Assembly: GCF_009796785.1 (NCBI RefSeq)
Contig: NZ_CP047026.1
Span: 1-64,000, forward strand
DNA length: 64,000 nucleotides
DNA from: Polaribacter sp. L3A8
GTDB lineage: Bacteria > Bacteroidota > Bacteroidia > Flavobacteriales > Flavobacteriaceae
Direction: 5' to 3'
Part shown: positions 17,238 through 24,082 of the stretch, piece by piece
How positions within the stretch are numbered: position 1 is the first letter of the stretch
How the letters are laid out: every line of letters starts with the position of its first letter
Made by a program: the position numbers and the translations under genes
Notes under the pieces: generated by a model
What the model was told of the DNA's origin: nothing
Seen by the model: the letters and a program-made list of their open reading frames with translations, nothing else
Databases searched by the model: none

Positions 17238-17630
17238 TTTATAAAATTTAAGGTTTTTTTAATAAGTTAAAAGTATTGGTATTCTTTTTAGTTGTTAATG
17301 ACTATTATCATCTTTTTGTTTTACTTATTTATGTTGAATTTTTTTGTACTAAAAAGTGTGCTTTTTTTAAATTTAAAAGTGTGTGTATTTTGTCTAATAT
17401 GTTTATGTACAGGTTTTTGTGTTTTTTTTTTGAGGTGGAATAAAATTAAAATAATTTTAAAAAAAATAAAACGAGTGTCTAGAGCAACAAATAAAACATC
17501 TATAAATGATGATTTAAGTTGTAGAATGTATAATGTTGCTTAGTAGTGTCTTTTTTTAATGAATAACACAAGTTTTGCTGTGCTTTAAAGAGAGATGTTA
17601 GAAGTTAGTTTTTTACTCCTAAGATTTAAA
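17238..17630. other. AT-rich spacer without a convincing gene
   Basis: It holds runs of T and A and an 83-codon ORF (17292-17543) that is hydrophobic because the DNA is T-rich; that ORF is not accepted as a gene. The leftward promoter of the alcohol dehydrogenase should be near 17240-17300, but no clean TAnnTTTG is seen. The duplicated yidC end begins at about 17631. Confidence 0.5.
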
Positions 17631-17631
17631 A

Positions 17632-17663
17632 CAAAAAAAATCCAAAACAATTAAGTTTTGGAT
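17632..17663 (-). terminator. Duplicated copy of the yidC terminator
   Basis: ATCCAAAAC / GTTTTGGAT stem followed on the minus strand by a T run, identical in core to the functional one at 19122-19153. It shows that the duplicated block includes the gene's terminator as well as its 3' end. Confidence 0.75.
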
Positions 17664-17691
17664 TTTTATAATTATCTAGAGGCATTGACTT

Positions 17692-17973
17692 TTATTTTTT
17701 TCCTTTCTTTTGTTGCGTTTGTTGTTCTTGCGCTTGTTTTATGGCAGAATCAATTTTCTGACGGAATTTACTTTTCGCTTTTTCTGGCTTCTTTTTTTTT
17801 TCTATTTGAGCATGAATTTTATCTTCATCAATTACATAGTTTTTAATAACTAACATAATAGTAATGGTTAACAAGTTAGATACAAAGTAGTATAAACTTA
17901 AACTACTTGCATAATTGTTAAAGAAAAACAACATCAGAATAGGAGAGAAGTAAATCATGTACTTCATCATTTT
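17692..17973 (-). pseudogene. Duplicated 3' end of yidC (last ~95 codons)
   Basis: Encodes the counterpart of YidC residues 534-629 (KMMKYMIYFSPI... to ...KKGKK) with only a handful of changes: Met to Leu, Ala to Thr, Met to Ile, Ala to Thr, a one-residue in-frame deletion and loss of the last two residues. The open frame continues into the carrier left arm, giving an ORF to 18027 that would start MASFLFFTKRYNG; this is unlikely to be a real gene. The clean frame with conservative changes suggests an allele from another lineage rather than a decaying copy. Similarity ends exactly where the carrier begins at 17974. Confidence 0.85.
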
Positions 17974-18180
17974 AGCTATTTCCTGCTTTCCGTTATATCT
18001 TTTTGTGAAAAACAAAAAGGATGCCACTTCAATCAGGGCTAGACTAGTTTGTGGGCCTCAATAATAATTAGGCTATTCTTTCCTTAAATATAAAAACACC
18101 TTACATAAACTGACTTATATTCAGTTTGTTTAAGGTGTTTTTTTGTGTTTAATTAACGGTTTGTGTATGAAATGTAGCGG
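17974..18180. repeat. Left arm of carrier copy 2
   Basis: Matches 13387-13594 through most of its length, including the terminator hairpin and the start of the attC-like repeat (TATGAAATGTAGC against TATGAAAAGTAGC). Confidence 0.85.
18096..18145. terminator. Terminator in carrier copy 2
   Basis: ACACCTTACATAAACTGA pairs with TCAGTTTGTTTAAGGTGT, the same hairpin as in copy 1 with two changed positions in the stem, followed by a T run. Confidence 0.8.
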
Positions 18181-18343
18181 AAAAAAAGACGCTCATTTTT
18201 CGGATAAATACAGAGCAGAATTTTTATGTTTTGTTTTTAGTTTTTCTCTTTAAAAGCCAAATTTAAAATTTGACGGTCTTTGTAAATAATCACTAACCTT
18301 TCGGTTTAACACTTACTAGCTATGTCTTATATATCGTGTTAGA
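18152..18343 (-). repeat. Long attC-like inverted repeat downstream of cargo 2
   Basis: On the minus strand it starts TCTAACACGATATATAAG and ends AACCGTTAAT. The outer arms resemble those of copy 1. The centre (about 18181-18315) is longer and unrelated. The cargo-side box GTTAGAGC (18338-18345) is the exact complement of GCTCTAAC at 19013-19020, the other end of the cargo. Confidence 0.55.
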
Positions 18344-18355
18344 GCCAGTATTTAT

Positions 18356-18997
18356 TTAAGTGCATTGCCATAAATATCCGCTAATTTTATGTTGATTACA
18401 CCAAAAAGCGTAACAAATTCCGTCATTACCAAACATTATTTCATTGCCATTAACTGGATTCAAATCCGGGAGTCCGCTATCTAGTTGAAATATAAAAGTC
18501 ATTTTATTCTTACATTTTGGACAGCATATATTTTCAGGTTCTTGAACCCAGATAGGTTTTCCTCCAATTTTATTACAATTCCCTTCCCATTCTTGATTTT
18601 CAAAAGAAAGAGGAGTCAGAGCAAGTTTTATATTCGTTTCCTTAAGAGGTTGATTACAATATTCGAATTCTATAGGAATGTTATCATTTAACCTTTCAAT
18701 TTCTCCATTTTCTGAATGTTTATAGAATAGATAAGGACCATTTATTTGTGCATTGAAAAAATCTTCAAAGTTGAGTCCGAATATTCGACCTTTAAGTTCT
18801 ATTCCGTTAATAAGGAAATTTTTATCAAAAGAAATCAGATGGTTTATTCCATTTTTCAATACTCCGCCAAATTTCAGATTGGAATTTTCTTGTGGCTCAA
18901 AACCCCAAGTAGGATGCTTATTATTTCTTTGTCCGAAATCATTAGTCGGTAAATAATAACTTCTTTCAAAAACTATATGATAGCTGTTATTTTGCAT
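18356..18997 (-). CDS. DUF1963/YwqG-like protein, cargo gene of carrier copy 2
   Basis: This 213-residue protein has the late-half pattern of YwqG-like proteins: GNCNKIGGKPIWVQEPE, then a CCPKCKNKM knuckle (possible zinc site), FIFQLDS, and a closing GNDGICYAFWCNQH. It has no signal peptide, so it should be cytoplasmic. The family has no firm biochemical function; related proteins often appear in polymorphic-toxin or accessory loci. The gene starts 18 bases from the palindromic site and fills the slot of the carrier element. Confidence 0.7.
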   Translation of the reverse strand: MQNNSYHIVFERSYYLPTNDFGQRNNKHPTWGFEPQENSNLKFGGVLKNGINHLISFDKNFLINGIELKGRIFGLNFEDFFNAQINGPYLFYKHSENGEIERLNDNIPIEFEYCNQPLKETNIKLALTPLSFENQEWEGNCNKIGGKPIWVQEPENICCPKCKNKMTFIFQLDSGLPDLNPVNGNEIMFGNDGICYAFWCNQHKISGYLWQCT

Positions 18998-19014
18998 TGT
19001 TTTGTCATATTTGC

Positions 19015-19068
19015 TCTAACGTTAAGATTGATCTGACATCGTTTTAATGACTTACATCAGTAGATAGC
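19015..19068 (-). repeat. Short palindromic attachment-like site upstream of cargo 2
   Basis: Aligned base for base with 15872-15925 from AACGTTAAGA onward. The outer box is GATAGC where copy 1 has GTTAGC, and the cargo-side box is TCTAAC where copy 1 has GCCAAC. The changes are concentrated at the cargo side, as expected if each cargo brings its own half-site. Confidence 0.55.
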
Positions 19069-19118
19069 TAAGTTACTTTTTTTGTGACAAAAGTCAAGAG
19101 TAATACTACCTGTTTTTT
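19018..19118. repeat. Right arm of carrier copy 2
   Basis: Matches 15875-15978, strongly to 19083 and loosely after. It runs directly into the yidC terminator. Confidence 0.8.
19095..19102 (-). promoter_or_regulatory. Candidate carrier-borne promoter (-7) for cargo 2
   Basis: On the minus strand TACTCTTG, one mismatch from TAnnTTTG. It is at the same place as 15953-15960 in copy 1 and is directed into the cargo. Confidence 0.35.
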
Positions 19119-19121
19119 AAC

Positions 19122-19153
19122 CAAAAAAAATCCAAAACAATTAAGTTTTGGAT
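19122..19153 (-). terminator. Terminator of yidC
   Basis: ATCCAAAAC / GTTTTGGAT with a 6-base loop, followed on the minus strand by a T run. It starts 23 bases after the yidC stop. Confidence 0.85.
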
Positions 19154-19175
19154 TTCTACAATATGCTAGCAAGTA

Positions 19176-21065
19176 TTACTTACTTTTTTTTCCTTTCTTT
19201 TGTTGTGCTTGTTGTTCTTGCGCTTGTTTCATAGCAGAATCAATTTTCTGACGGAATTTACTTTTTGCTTTTTCCGGCTTCTTTTTGTTTTCTTCTATTT
19301 GCGCATGAATTTTATCTTCATCAATTACATAGTTTTTAATAACTAACATAATTGCAATGGTTAACAAGTTAGATACAAAGTAGTATAAACTTAAACTACT
19401 TGCGTAGTTGTTAAAGAAGAACAACATCATAATAGGAGAGAAGTAAATCATATACTTCATCATTTTCCCCATATCTGGCATCCCTTCTTGCGTTGGTGCT
19501 TGCATGTTTGCTTGTTGACTTTGGTTCATTTTCATGTAAAAGAAAATAGCAACAGAAGCTAATATTGGAAACAAACTTACGTGATCTCCATAAAAAGGTA
19601 TTTTAAAAGGTAATTGAAATACCATATCATAAGATGATAAATCTTTAGCCCATAAAAAGCTTTCTTGTCTTAAAGCTAAGTTTGTAGGAAAAAACTTAAA
19701 CAAAGCAAAGAATACAGGCATTTGTAATAAGGCAGGTATACAACCAGACATCATACTTACTCCGGCTTTTCTTTGTATTGCCATGGTTTCTTGCTGACGC
19801 TTCATAGCGTTTTCTTTACCAGGATACTTCTCATTTAAGGCAGTTAATTCTGGTCTAATAACCTTCATTTTTGCACTCGATAAATAAGATTTGTATACTA
19901 ATGGAGACATGATAATTCTAACAACAATAGTCATTAAAATAATGATTAATCCGTAGTTAGATAAGAATCCTTTTAAGAAGTTAAATACGGGATAAAATAC
20001 AGTTCTATTTAAGAAACCAAAAATACCCCAACCTAAATCTGCAGTATGGTCTAAATCTGTTCCTTTAAAAGTCTTTAATAAATTATAATCACTTGGTCCG
20101 TAGAACCATTTCATTTTATAATCTAACTCACCATTAGTTAATTCTAACGGAGTTTTTAATTCATAACGTTTTGTAAAAACGGTGTCTAATTCTTCATTTT
20201 TAACTAGCTCTGTAGAAGTTACAGTAGCATTGTTAAAAGGAGTATCCGACAATAGGTTAGAGGTAAAGAAATGTTGTTTGTAAGCAATCCAGTCTACATC
20301 ATTTAAAATTTCTGTATTACCAGCGTTTAAATAATCTACATCGTCTTCTGTTTTATAATAAAGATGAGAGTACATGGTATTCTCTGTCTTTAAACTTTTT
20401 TCATGTCTATAACCATCTAAAGACCAATCTAAATTAATTGGGTTAGAAGAATTAATTACATCGCTTAAACCTTGAGAACGAATAGTGAAATTAACCATGT
20501 AATTATTTGGCTTTATTTCATATCTATATTCAAGAAACTGAGTGTTAGAAACTTTCAGTTTCATAGAAACGATCGTATTTTCTCCGTTTTTAGAAATAGT
20601 AGGCGTAAAGAATAAATCTTTGGTGTTTAAAATTCTATTGTCTGTAGTACCAAAATTGATGTTAAAAGATGCGTTTTTGTCTTTTATCATATATAAAGGT
20701 AAAGAATCATAGGTTTTATAATTCTTAATTTCTGCCTCTATAATTTGTCCACCTTTATTACTAATAAGTAATTTAACCAATTTGTTTTCTAAAACAGAAG
20801 TTCCGTTAGAACCATTGATAGCACTTTGTGCAAATGCGCCTAATTTGGTAGTGTAAGCAATTTGTTTTAAAGAATCGTTTTCAAAAACAGGTGTATTTTC
20901 TGTAAAAGTATTTGAAGTATTGCTTGTAGTGTCTACAGTTTGTTCAGTATTCGTAGAAGTATCAATTGTTTCATCTGGTTTATTAGTGTTTACCCAGTAT
21001 AGTAAAATACCACCTAATAAAATCATTCCTATAAAAGAATTGATATCGAATTTTTTTTGTTCCAT
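19176..21065 (-). CDS. yidC: Membrane protein insertase YidC
   Basis: Inserts and folds inner-membrane proteins with or without SecYEG. The N-terminal membrane anchor is at residues about 10-25, followed by a large periplasmic domain (about 50-350). The conserved five-helix insertase core covers about 360-570 (FLSNYGLIIILMTIVVRIIMSPLVYKSY, then LLQMPVFFALFKFF). The tail is basic and rich in Lys and Gln. At 629 residues it is full length. It follows pyrG on the same strand. Its last roughly 96 codons and its terminator are duplicated at 17631-17973 on the far side of carrier copy 2, so the present 3' end may be of foreign origin. Confidence 0.97.
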   Translation of the reverse strand: MEQKKFDINSFIGMILLGGILLYWVNTNKPDETIDTSTNTEQTVDTTSNTSNTFTENTPVFENDSLKQIAYTTKLGAFAQSAINGSNGTSVLENKLVKLLISNKGGQIIEAEIKNYKTYDSLPLYMIKDKNASFNINFGTTDNRILNTKDLFFTPTISKNGENTIVSMKLKVSNTQFLEYRYEIKPNNYMVNFTIRSQGLSDVINSSNPINLDWSLDGYRHEKSLKTENTMYSHLYYKTEDDVDYLNAGNTEILNDVDWIAYKQHFFTSNLLSDTPFNNATVTSTELVKNEELDTVFTKRYELKTPLELTNGELDYKMKWFYGPSDYNLLKTFKGTDLDHTADLGWGIFGFLNRTVFYPVFNFLKGFLSNYGLIIILMTIVVRIIMSPLVYKSYLSSAKMKVIRPELTALNEKYPGKENAMKRQQETMAIQRKAGVSMMSGCIPALLQMPVFFALFKFFPTNLALRQESFLWAKDLSSYDMVFQLPFKIPFYGDHVSLFPILASVAIFFYMKMNQSQQANMQAPTQEGMPDMGKMMKYMIYFSPIMMLFFFNNYASSLSLYYFVSNLLTIAIMLVIKNYVIDEDKIHAQIEENKKKPEKAKSKFRQKIDSAMKQAQEQQAQQKKGKKSK

Positions 21066-21125
21066 GTTTTATTTTAAAATGTCATTTTGTCATTAAATCA
21101 AAATAATTTTTTGATAAGAAGGCGA

Positions 21126-21133
21126 CAAATGTA
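21126..21133 (-). promoter_or_regulatory. -7 element of yidC
   Basis: On the minus strand TACATTTG fits TAnnTTTG, about 60 bases before the yidC start. No TTTG at the usual spacing. Further left, 21222-21245 carries a GC-richer fragment (CTTGAGCGCAGCCGAAAGG) of a kind seen widely in flavobacterial spacers. Confidence 0.4.
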
Positions 21134-21273
21134 GTTAAAAAGCAGTTTTATATTGTTTTTTCTACTTTACGGTTTGTATTAAATAAGTAGTTCAAATAGT
21201 GTTCCCTTTTTTAATTGTTTCCTTGAGCGCAGCCGAAAGGTTTTAGGTTTCAATTGGGCTCAACAAGACAAAA

Positions 21274-22887
21274 CTATTTTTTAGACTGTTTTAAGGCTGC
21301 TTTAATAAAATCTACAAATAAAGGATGTGGTTTTAATACCGTACTTTTATATTCTGGATGATATTGTACACCAACAAACCAAGGATGTGCAGGTACTTCT
21401 ACCACTTCTACCAATCCTGTTTTTGGGTTAAAACCAGTTGCTTTCATCCCAGCAGCTTCAATCTGCTCTAAATAAGCATTATTAAACTCAAAACGGTGTC
21501 TGTGTCGTTCACTAATCAACTCAGATTTATAGGCTTTAAATACTTTAGAATCTTTACTTAATTCACAATCCCAAGCACCTAAACGCATGGTTCCCCCTTT
21601 TTCTGTAACATCTTTTTGGCTTTCCATTAAGTTAATTACAGGGTCTTTTGTGCTTTTATTCATTTCTGTAGAACTTGCGTTTTCTAAACCTAAAACGTTT
21701 CTAGCAAATTCTATAACAGCCATTTGCATTCCCAAACAAATTCCGAAGAAAGGAATGTTGTTTTCTCTTGCATATCTTACGGCTCTAATTTTACCTTCAA
21801 TACCTCTATCACCAAAACCAGGAGCTACTAAAATACCGTTAACACCTGCTAATTTTTTTTCTGCATTTTTAGGTGTTAAACTTTCTGAATGTACCCAACG
21901 TACTTTTACTTTTGTTTCATGCGTAGAACCTGCATGAATAAAAGCTTCTGTAATAGATTTATAAGAATCTTGCAATTCTATATACTTACCAATTAAGGCA
22001 ATTTCTACTTCGTGTTTAGGGTTTTTATGTTTTTGTAAAAAGTTGTTCCAAACTTTTAATTCTGGTTCTCCTTTAGATGATAGTTTTAATTTATTTAAAA
22101 CAACGGTATCTAAACCTTGTTCTAACATTAAATTAGGCACATCATAAATAGTTTCTGCATCTATAGATTGTATAACGTCTGCTTGTTTTACGTTACAGAA
22201 CAATGCTAATTTACGTTTAATGTCGTCAGAAATTTCATGCTCTGTTCTACACACTAAAATATCTGGACTCACACCACTTTGCATTAACATTTTTACAGAG
22301 TGCTGTGTAGGTTTTGTTTTTAACTCACCTGCAGCGGCTAAAAATGGCACTAATGTTAAATGTATAACAATGGCATTTTCTTCTCCTTTTTCCCATAATA
22401 GTTGTCTTACAGACTCTACGTAAGGTAAAGATTCAATATCACCAACAGTTCCACCGATTTCTGTAATTACAATATCGTAATCTCCGGTTTCACCTAAAAT
22501 TTGAATTCTACGTTTAATTTCGTCTGTAATATGAGGAATTACTTGTACCGTTTTTCCTAAAAACTCTCCTTTACGCTCTTTGTTTATTACAGATTGGTAT
22601 ATTCTACCAGTTGTAACATTGTTTGCTTGAGAAGTTGGTATGTTTAAATAACGTTCATAATGACCAAGATCTAAATCGGTTTCTGCACCATCATCTGTAA
22701 CATAACATTCGCCATGTTCATAAGGGTTTAGGGTTCCTGGATCTATATTAATGTACGGATCTAATTTTTGTATGGTTACAGAAAAGCCTCTTTCTTGTAA
22801 TAGTTTGGCTAAAGAAGCAGCTATTATTCCTTTTCCAAGTGATGAAGTTACGCCTCCTGTGACAAAAACGTATTTAGTGTTACTCAT
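21274..22887 (-). CDS. pyrG: CTP synthase
   Basis: Makes CTP from UTP, ATP and glutamine. The N-terminal amidoligase begins [17 protein letters not shown], with the ATP/UTP sites around [18 protein letters not shown]. The C-terminal class I glutaminase has the nucleophile Cys in FFGICLGMQ and the His-Pro-Glu in YHPEYKS. The start is set at ATG 22887 (MSNTKYV); the upstream ATG 22908 lies inside the -7 promoter element and so cannot be transcribed. The product is 537 residues. Confidence 0.98.
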   Translation of the reverse strand: MSNTKYVFVTGGVTSSLGKGIIAASLAKLLQERGFSVTIQKLDPYINIDPGTLNPYEHGECYVTDDGAETDLDLGHYERYLNIPTSQANNVTTGRIYQSVINKERKGEFLGKTVQVIPHITDEIKRRIQILGETGDYDIVITEIGGTVGDIESLPYVESVRQLLWEKGEENAIVIHLTLVPFLAAAGELKTKPTQHSVKMLMQSGVSPDILVCRTEHEISDDIKRKLALFCNVKQADVIQSIDAETIYDVPNLMLEQGLDTVVLNKLKLSSKGEPELKVWNNFLQKHKNPKHEVEIALIGKYIELQDSYKSITEAFIHAGSTHETKVKVRWVHSESLTPKNAEKKLAGVNGILVAPGFGDRGIEGKIRAVRYARENNIPFFGICLGMQMAVIEFARNVLGLENASSTEMNKSTKDPVINLMESQKDVTEKGGTMRLGAWDCELSKDSKVFKAYKSELISERHRHRFEFNNAYLEQIEAAGMKATGFNPKTGLVEVVEVPAHPWFVGVQYHPEYKSTVLKPHPLFVDFIKAALKQSKK

Positions 22888-22905
22888 GGTATTCTTAGGT
22901 TTGCG

Positions 22906-22936
22906 CAAAAATACTAACTCTAAGATTTATGGCAAA
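22906..22936 (-). promoter_or_regulatory. Full Bacteroidota promoter of pyrG
   Basis: On the minus strand TTTG (22936-22933), 19 bases, TATTTTTG (22913-22906), a textbook -33/-7 pair. Transcription should begin near 22900, leaving a leader of about a dozen bases before ATG 22887. No room remains for an attenuator. Confidence 0.75.
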
Positions 22937-23026
22937 TAAAAAGAGGTATTTATTTTTATTATTTCTTCTATTTAAAATAGATGTAAATGGAATAGTTTTT
23001 GATTTGTTAAAATAAAAATCTGAATT

Positions 23027-23689
23027 TTGAAAAAATACCTACTCTTATTAAGTGTTTTATTGCTTTCTAGTTGTGCAATTCTTTTCCCAAAAGTATTTCA
23101 GCGTAAATCTGCAAATTTTAGTTTAGAAAATTTATGGTTTAATACGCAATTAGACTATCATAAAAATGCAAGCTATTTATTAAGTACAACCCAACTAAAC
23201 TATAATTCGTTTAGTGGTGATGCTTATAATGAGCAATTATTAGAATTTTTCTCAAAGAAAGTAGGAGGTAACACTTTTACTAGAGAAAATTATAGAACTT
23301 CAGATAATAAAATAATTATTCCTTTTGCTATAGAATATAACCTTACAAAAGAAAATATTGCACTTTTACAACAAACAACAGATTTAGATTATATTGTGCT
23401 ATCTAAAATATTAAGTCCAGATTTAATTAATAAATCTAAGGACCCACAATACGATTCTTTAAAATACAGATCTGGTGTTCTTGGTGGAGCCGTTGTATTT
23501 GTTAAGATTTTTGATATTAAAAACAACAATGTTTTTATAGAAATGAGTTGTAAAGGTGCTATTTATGACGATGACAACTTTAATTTTGATACCAATAGTT
23601 ATGAAAACGACACCAGAATAGCAACTTATAAGAGTGAGGAACAGCTAGTAAAAAAGTGTTTTAAAAGGATTTTTAGAAGAATTAAATAA
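23027..23689 (+). CDS. Putative lipoprotein, unknown
   Basis: Starts with TTG at 23027; no ATG precedes the signal peptide. The signal LLSVLLLSSC is a clear lipobox with Cys16. The mature part of about 205 residues has a central TDLDYIVLSKI and a late GGAVVFVKIFDIKNNNVFIEMSC. These resemble the alternating strands of small CsgG/TolB-N-like lipoprotein domains, but this is only a fold impression. It lies between pyrG (divergent) and rpmH. The function is unknown. Confidence 0.75.
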   Translation: MKKYLLLLSVLLLSSCAILFPKVFQRKSANFSLENLWFNTQLDYHKNASYLLSTTQLNYNSFSGDAYNEQLLEFFSKKVGGNTFTRENYRTSDNKIIIPFAIEYNLTKENIALLQQTTDLDYIVLSKILSPDLINKSKDPQYDSLKYRSGVLGGAVVFVKIFDIKNNNVFIEMSCKGAIYDDDNFNFDTNSYENDTRIATYKSEEQLVKKCFKRIFRRIK

Positions 23690-23714
23690 ATTTTCATTTT
23701 TTTTTAAAATAGTG

Positions 23715-23745
23715 TTTGCCATAAATAAAAACAGTTGTATATTTG
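23715..23745 (+). promoter_or_regulatory. Full Bacteroidota promoter of rpmH
   Basis: TTTG (23715-23718), 19 bases, TATATTTG (23738-23745), both elements perfect. The predicted start of transcription is near 23752, giving a leader of about 60 bases. Confidence 0.75.
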
Positions 23746-23813
23746 CCAACGCTTTAAAAGAGTAGAATTTAAAGCAGTAAAATAATAATAGAAGACATTT
23801 AAAAATACAGATA

Positions 23814-23975
23814 ATGCCAAAAAGAACTTACCAACCGTCAAAGAGAAAGAGAAGAAATAAACATGGTTTCATGGAAAGAATGGCTTCTGCTAATGGTAGA
23901 AAGGTGTTGGCTCGTAGAAGAGCAAAAGGAAGAAAGAAAATTTCTGTTTCTACTGAAACTAGACATAAAAAATAA
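23814..23975 (+). CDS. rpmH: 50S ribosomal protein L34
   Basis: A 53-residue, very basic protein: [19 protein letters not shown], then [22 protein letters not shown] in outline, the universal L34 pattern. It is the smallest gene in the window and is easily missed by length filters. It has its own strong promoter and terminator. It is not beside dnaA/rnpA as in many other phyla. Confidence 0.97.
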   Translation: MPKRTYQPSKRKRRNKHGFMERMASANGRKVLARRRAKGRKKISVSTETRHKK

Positions 23976-23998
23976 ATGATTGACATTTGTTAATATAT

Positions 23999-24032
23999 AA
24001 GGTGTTACTTTTTTAAGTAATGCCTTTTTTTA
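23999..24032 (+). terminator. Terminator of rpmH
   Basis: AAGGTGTTACTT pairs with AAGTAATGCCTT (two G-T pairs) around a short T loop, followed by a T run. Confidence 0.8.
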
Positions 24033-24047
24033 TACCCAAGCACTAAC

Positions 24048-24055
24048 TATTTTTG
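24048..24055 (+). promoter_or_regulatory. -7 element of carB
   Basis: TATTTTTG fits TAnnTTTG, 27 bases before the carB ATG. No TTTG at the usual distance. Confidence 0.4.
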
Positions 24056-24082
24056 TAAAACTAAACAACACAACAACTTACA

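Larger units (their letters stand above)
17974..19118 (-). mobile_element. Carrier element copy 2 with a YwqG-like cargo gene
   Basis: Same architecture as copy 1, but the cargo and the centre of the long inverted repeat are different. It sits exactly between the duplicated yidC end (left) and the terminator of intact yidC (right). If the roughly 346 bases of the intact yidC 3' end came in with it, the incoming unit would be 17974-19466. Confidence 0.7.

Noticed and set aside
17292..17543. 83-codon ORF in the spacer right of the alcohol dehydrogenase
   Set aside because: Its hydrophobic stretch comes from T-rich DNA, the tail has no pattern, and no promoter or family resemblance supports it.
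13387..19118. Classical insertion sequence or composite transposon
   Set aside because: No transposase frame or remnant, no target-site duplication noticed, and the inverted boxes nest as paired half-sites instead of simple terminal repeats.
21587..21937. 116-codon ORF opposite pyrG
   Set aside because: Antisense shadow of a highly conserved enzyme.
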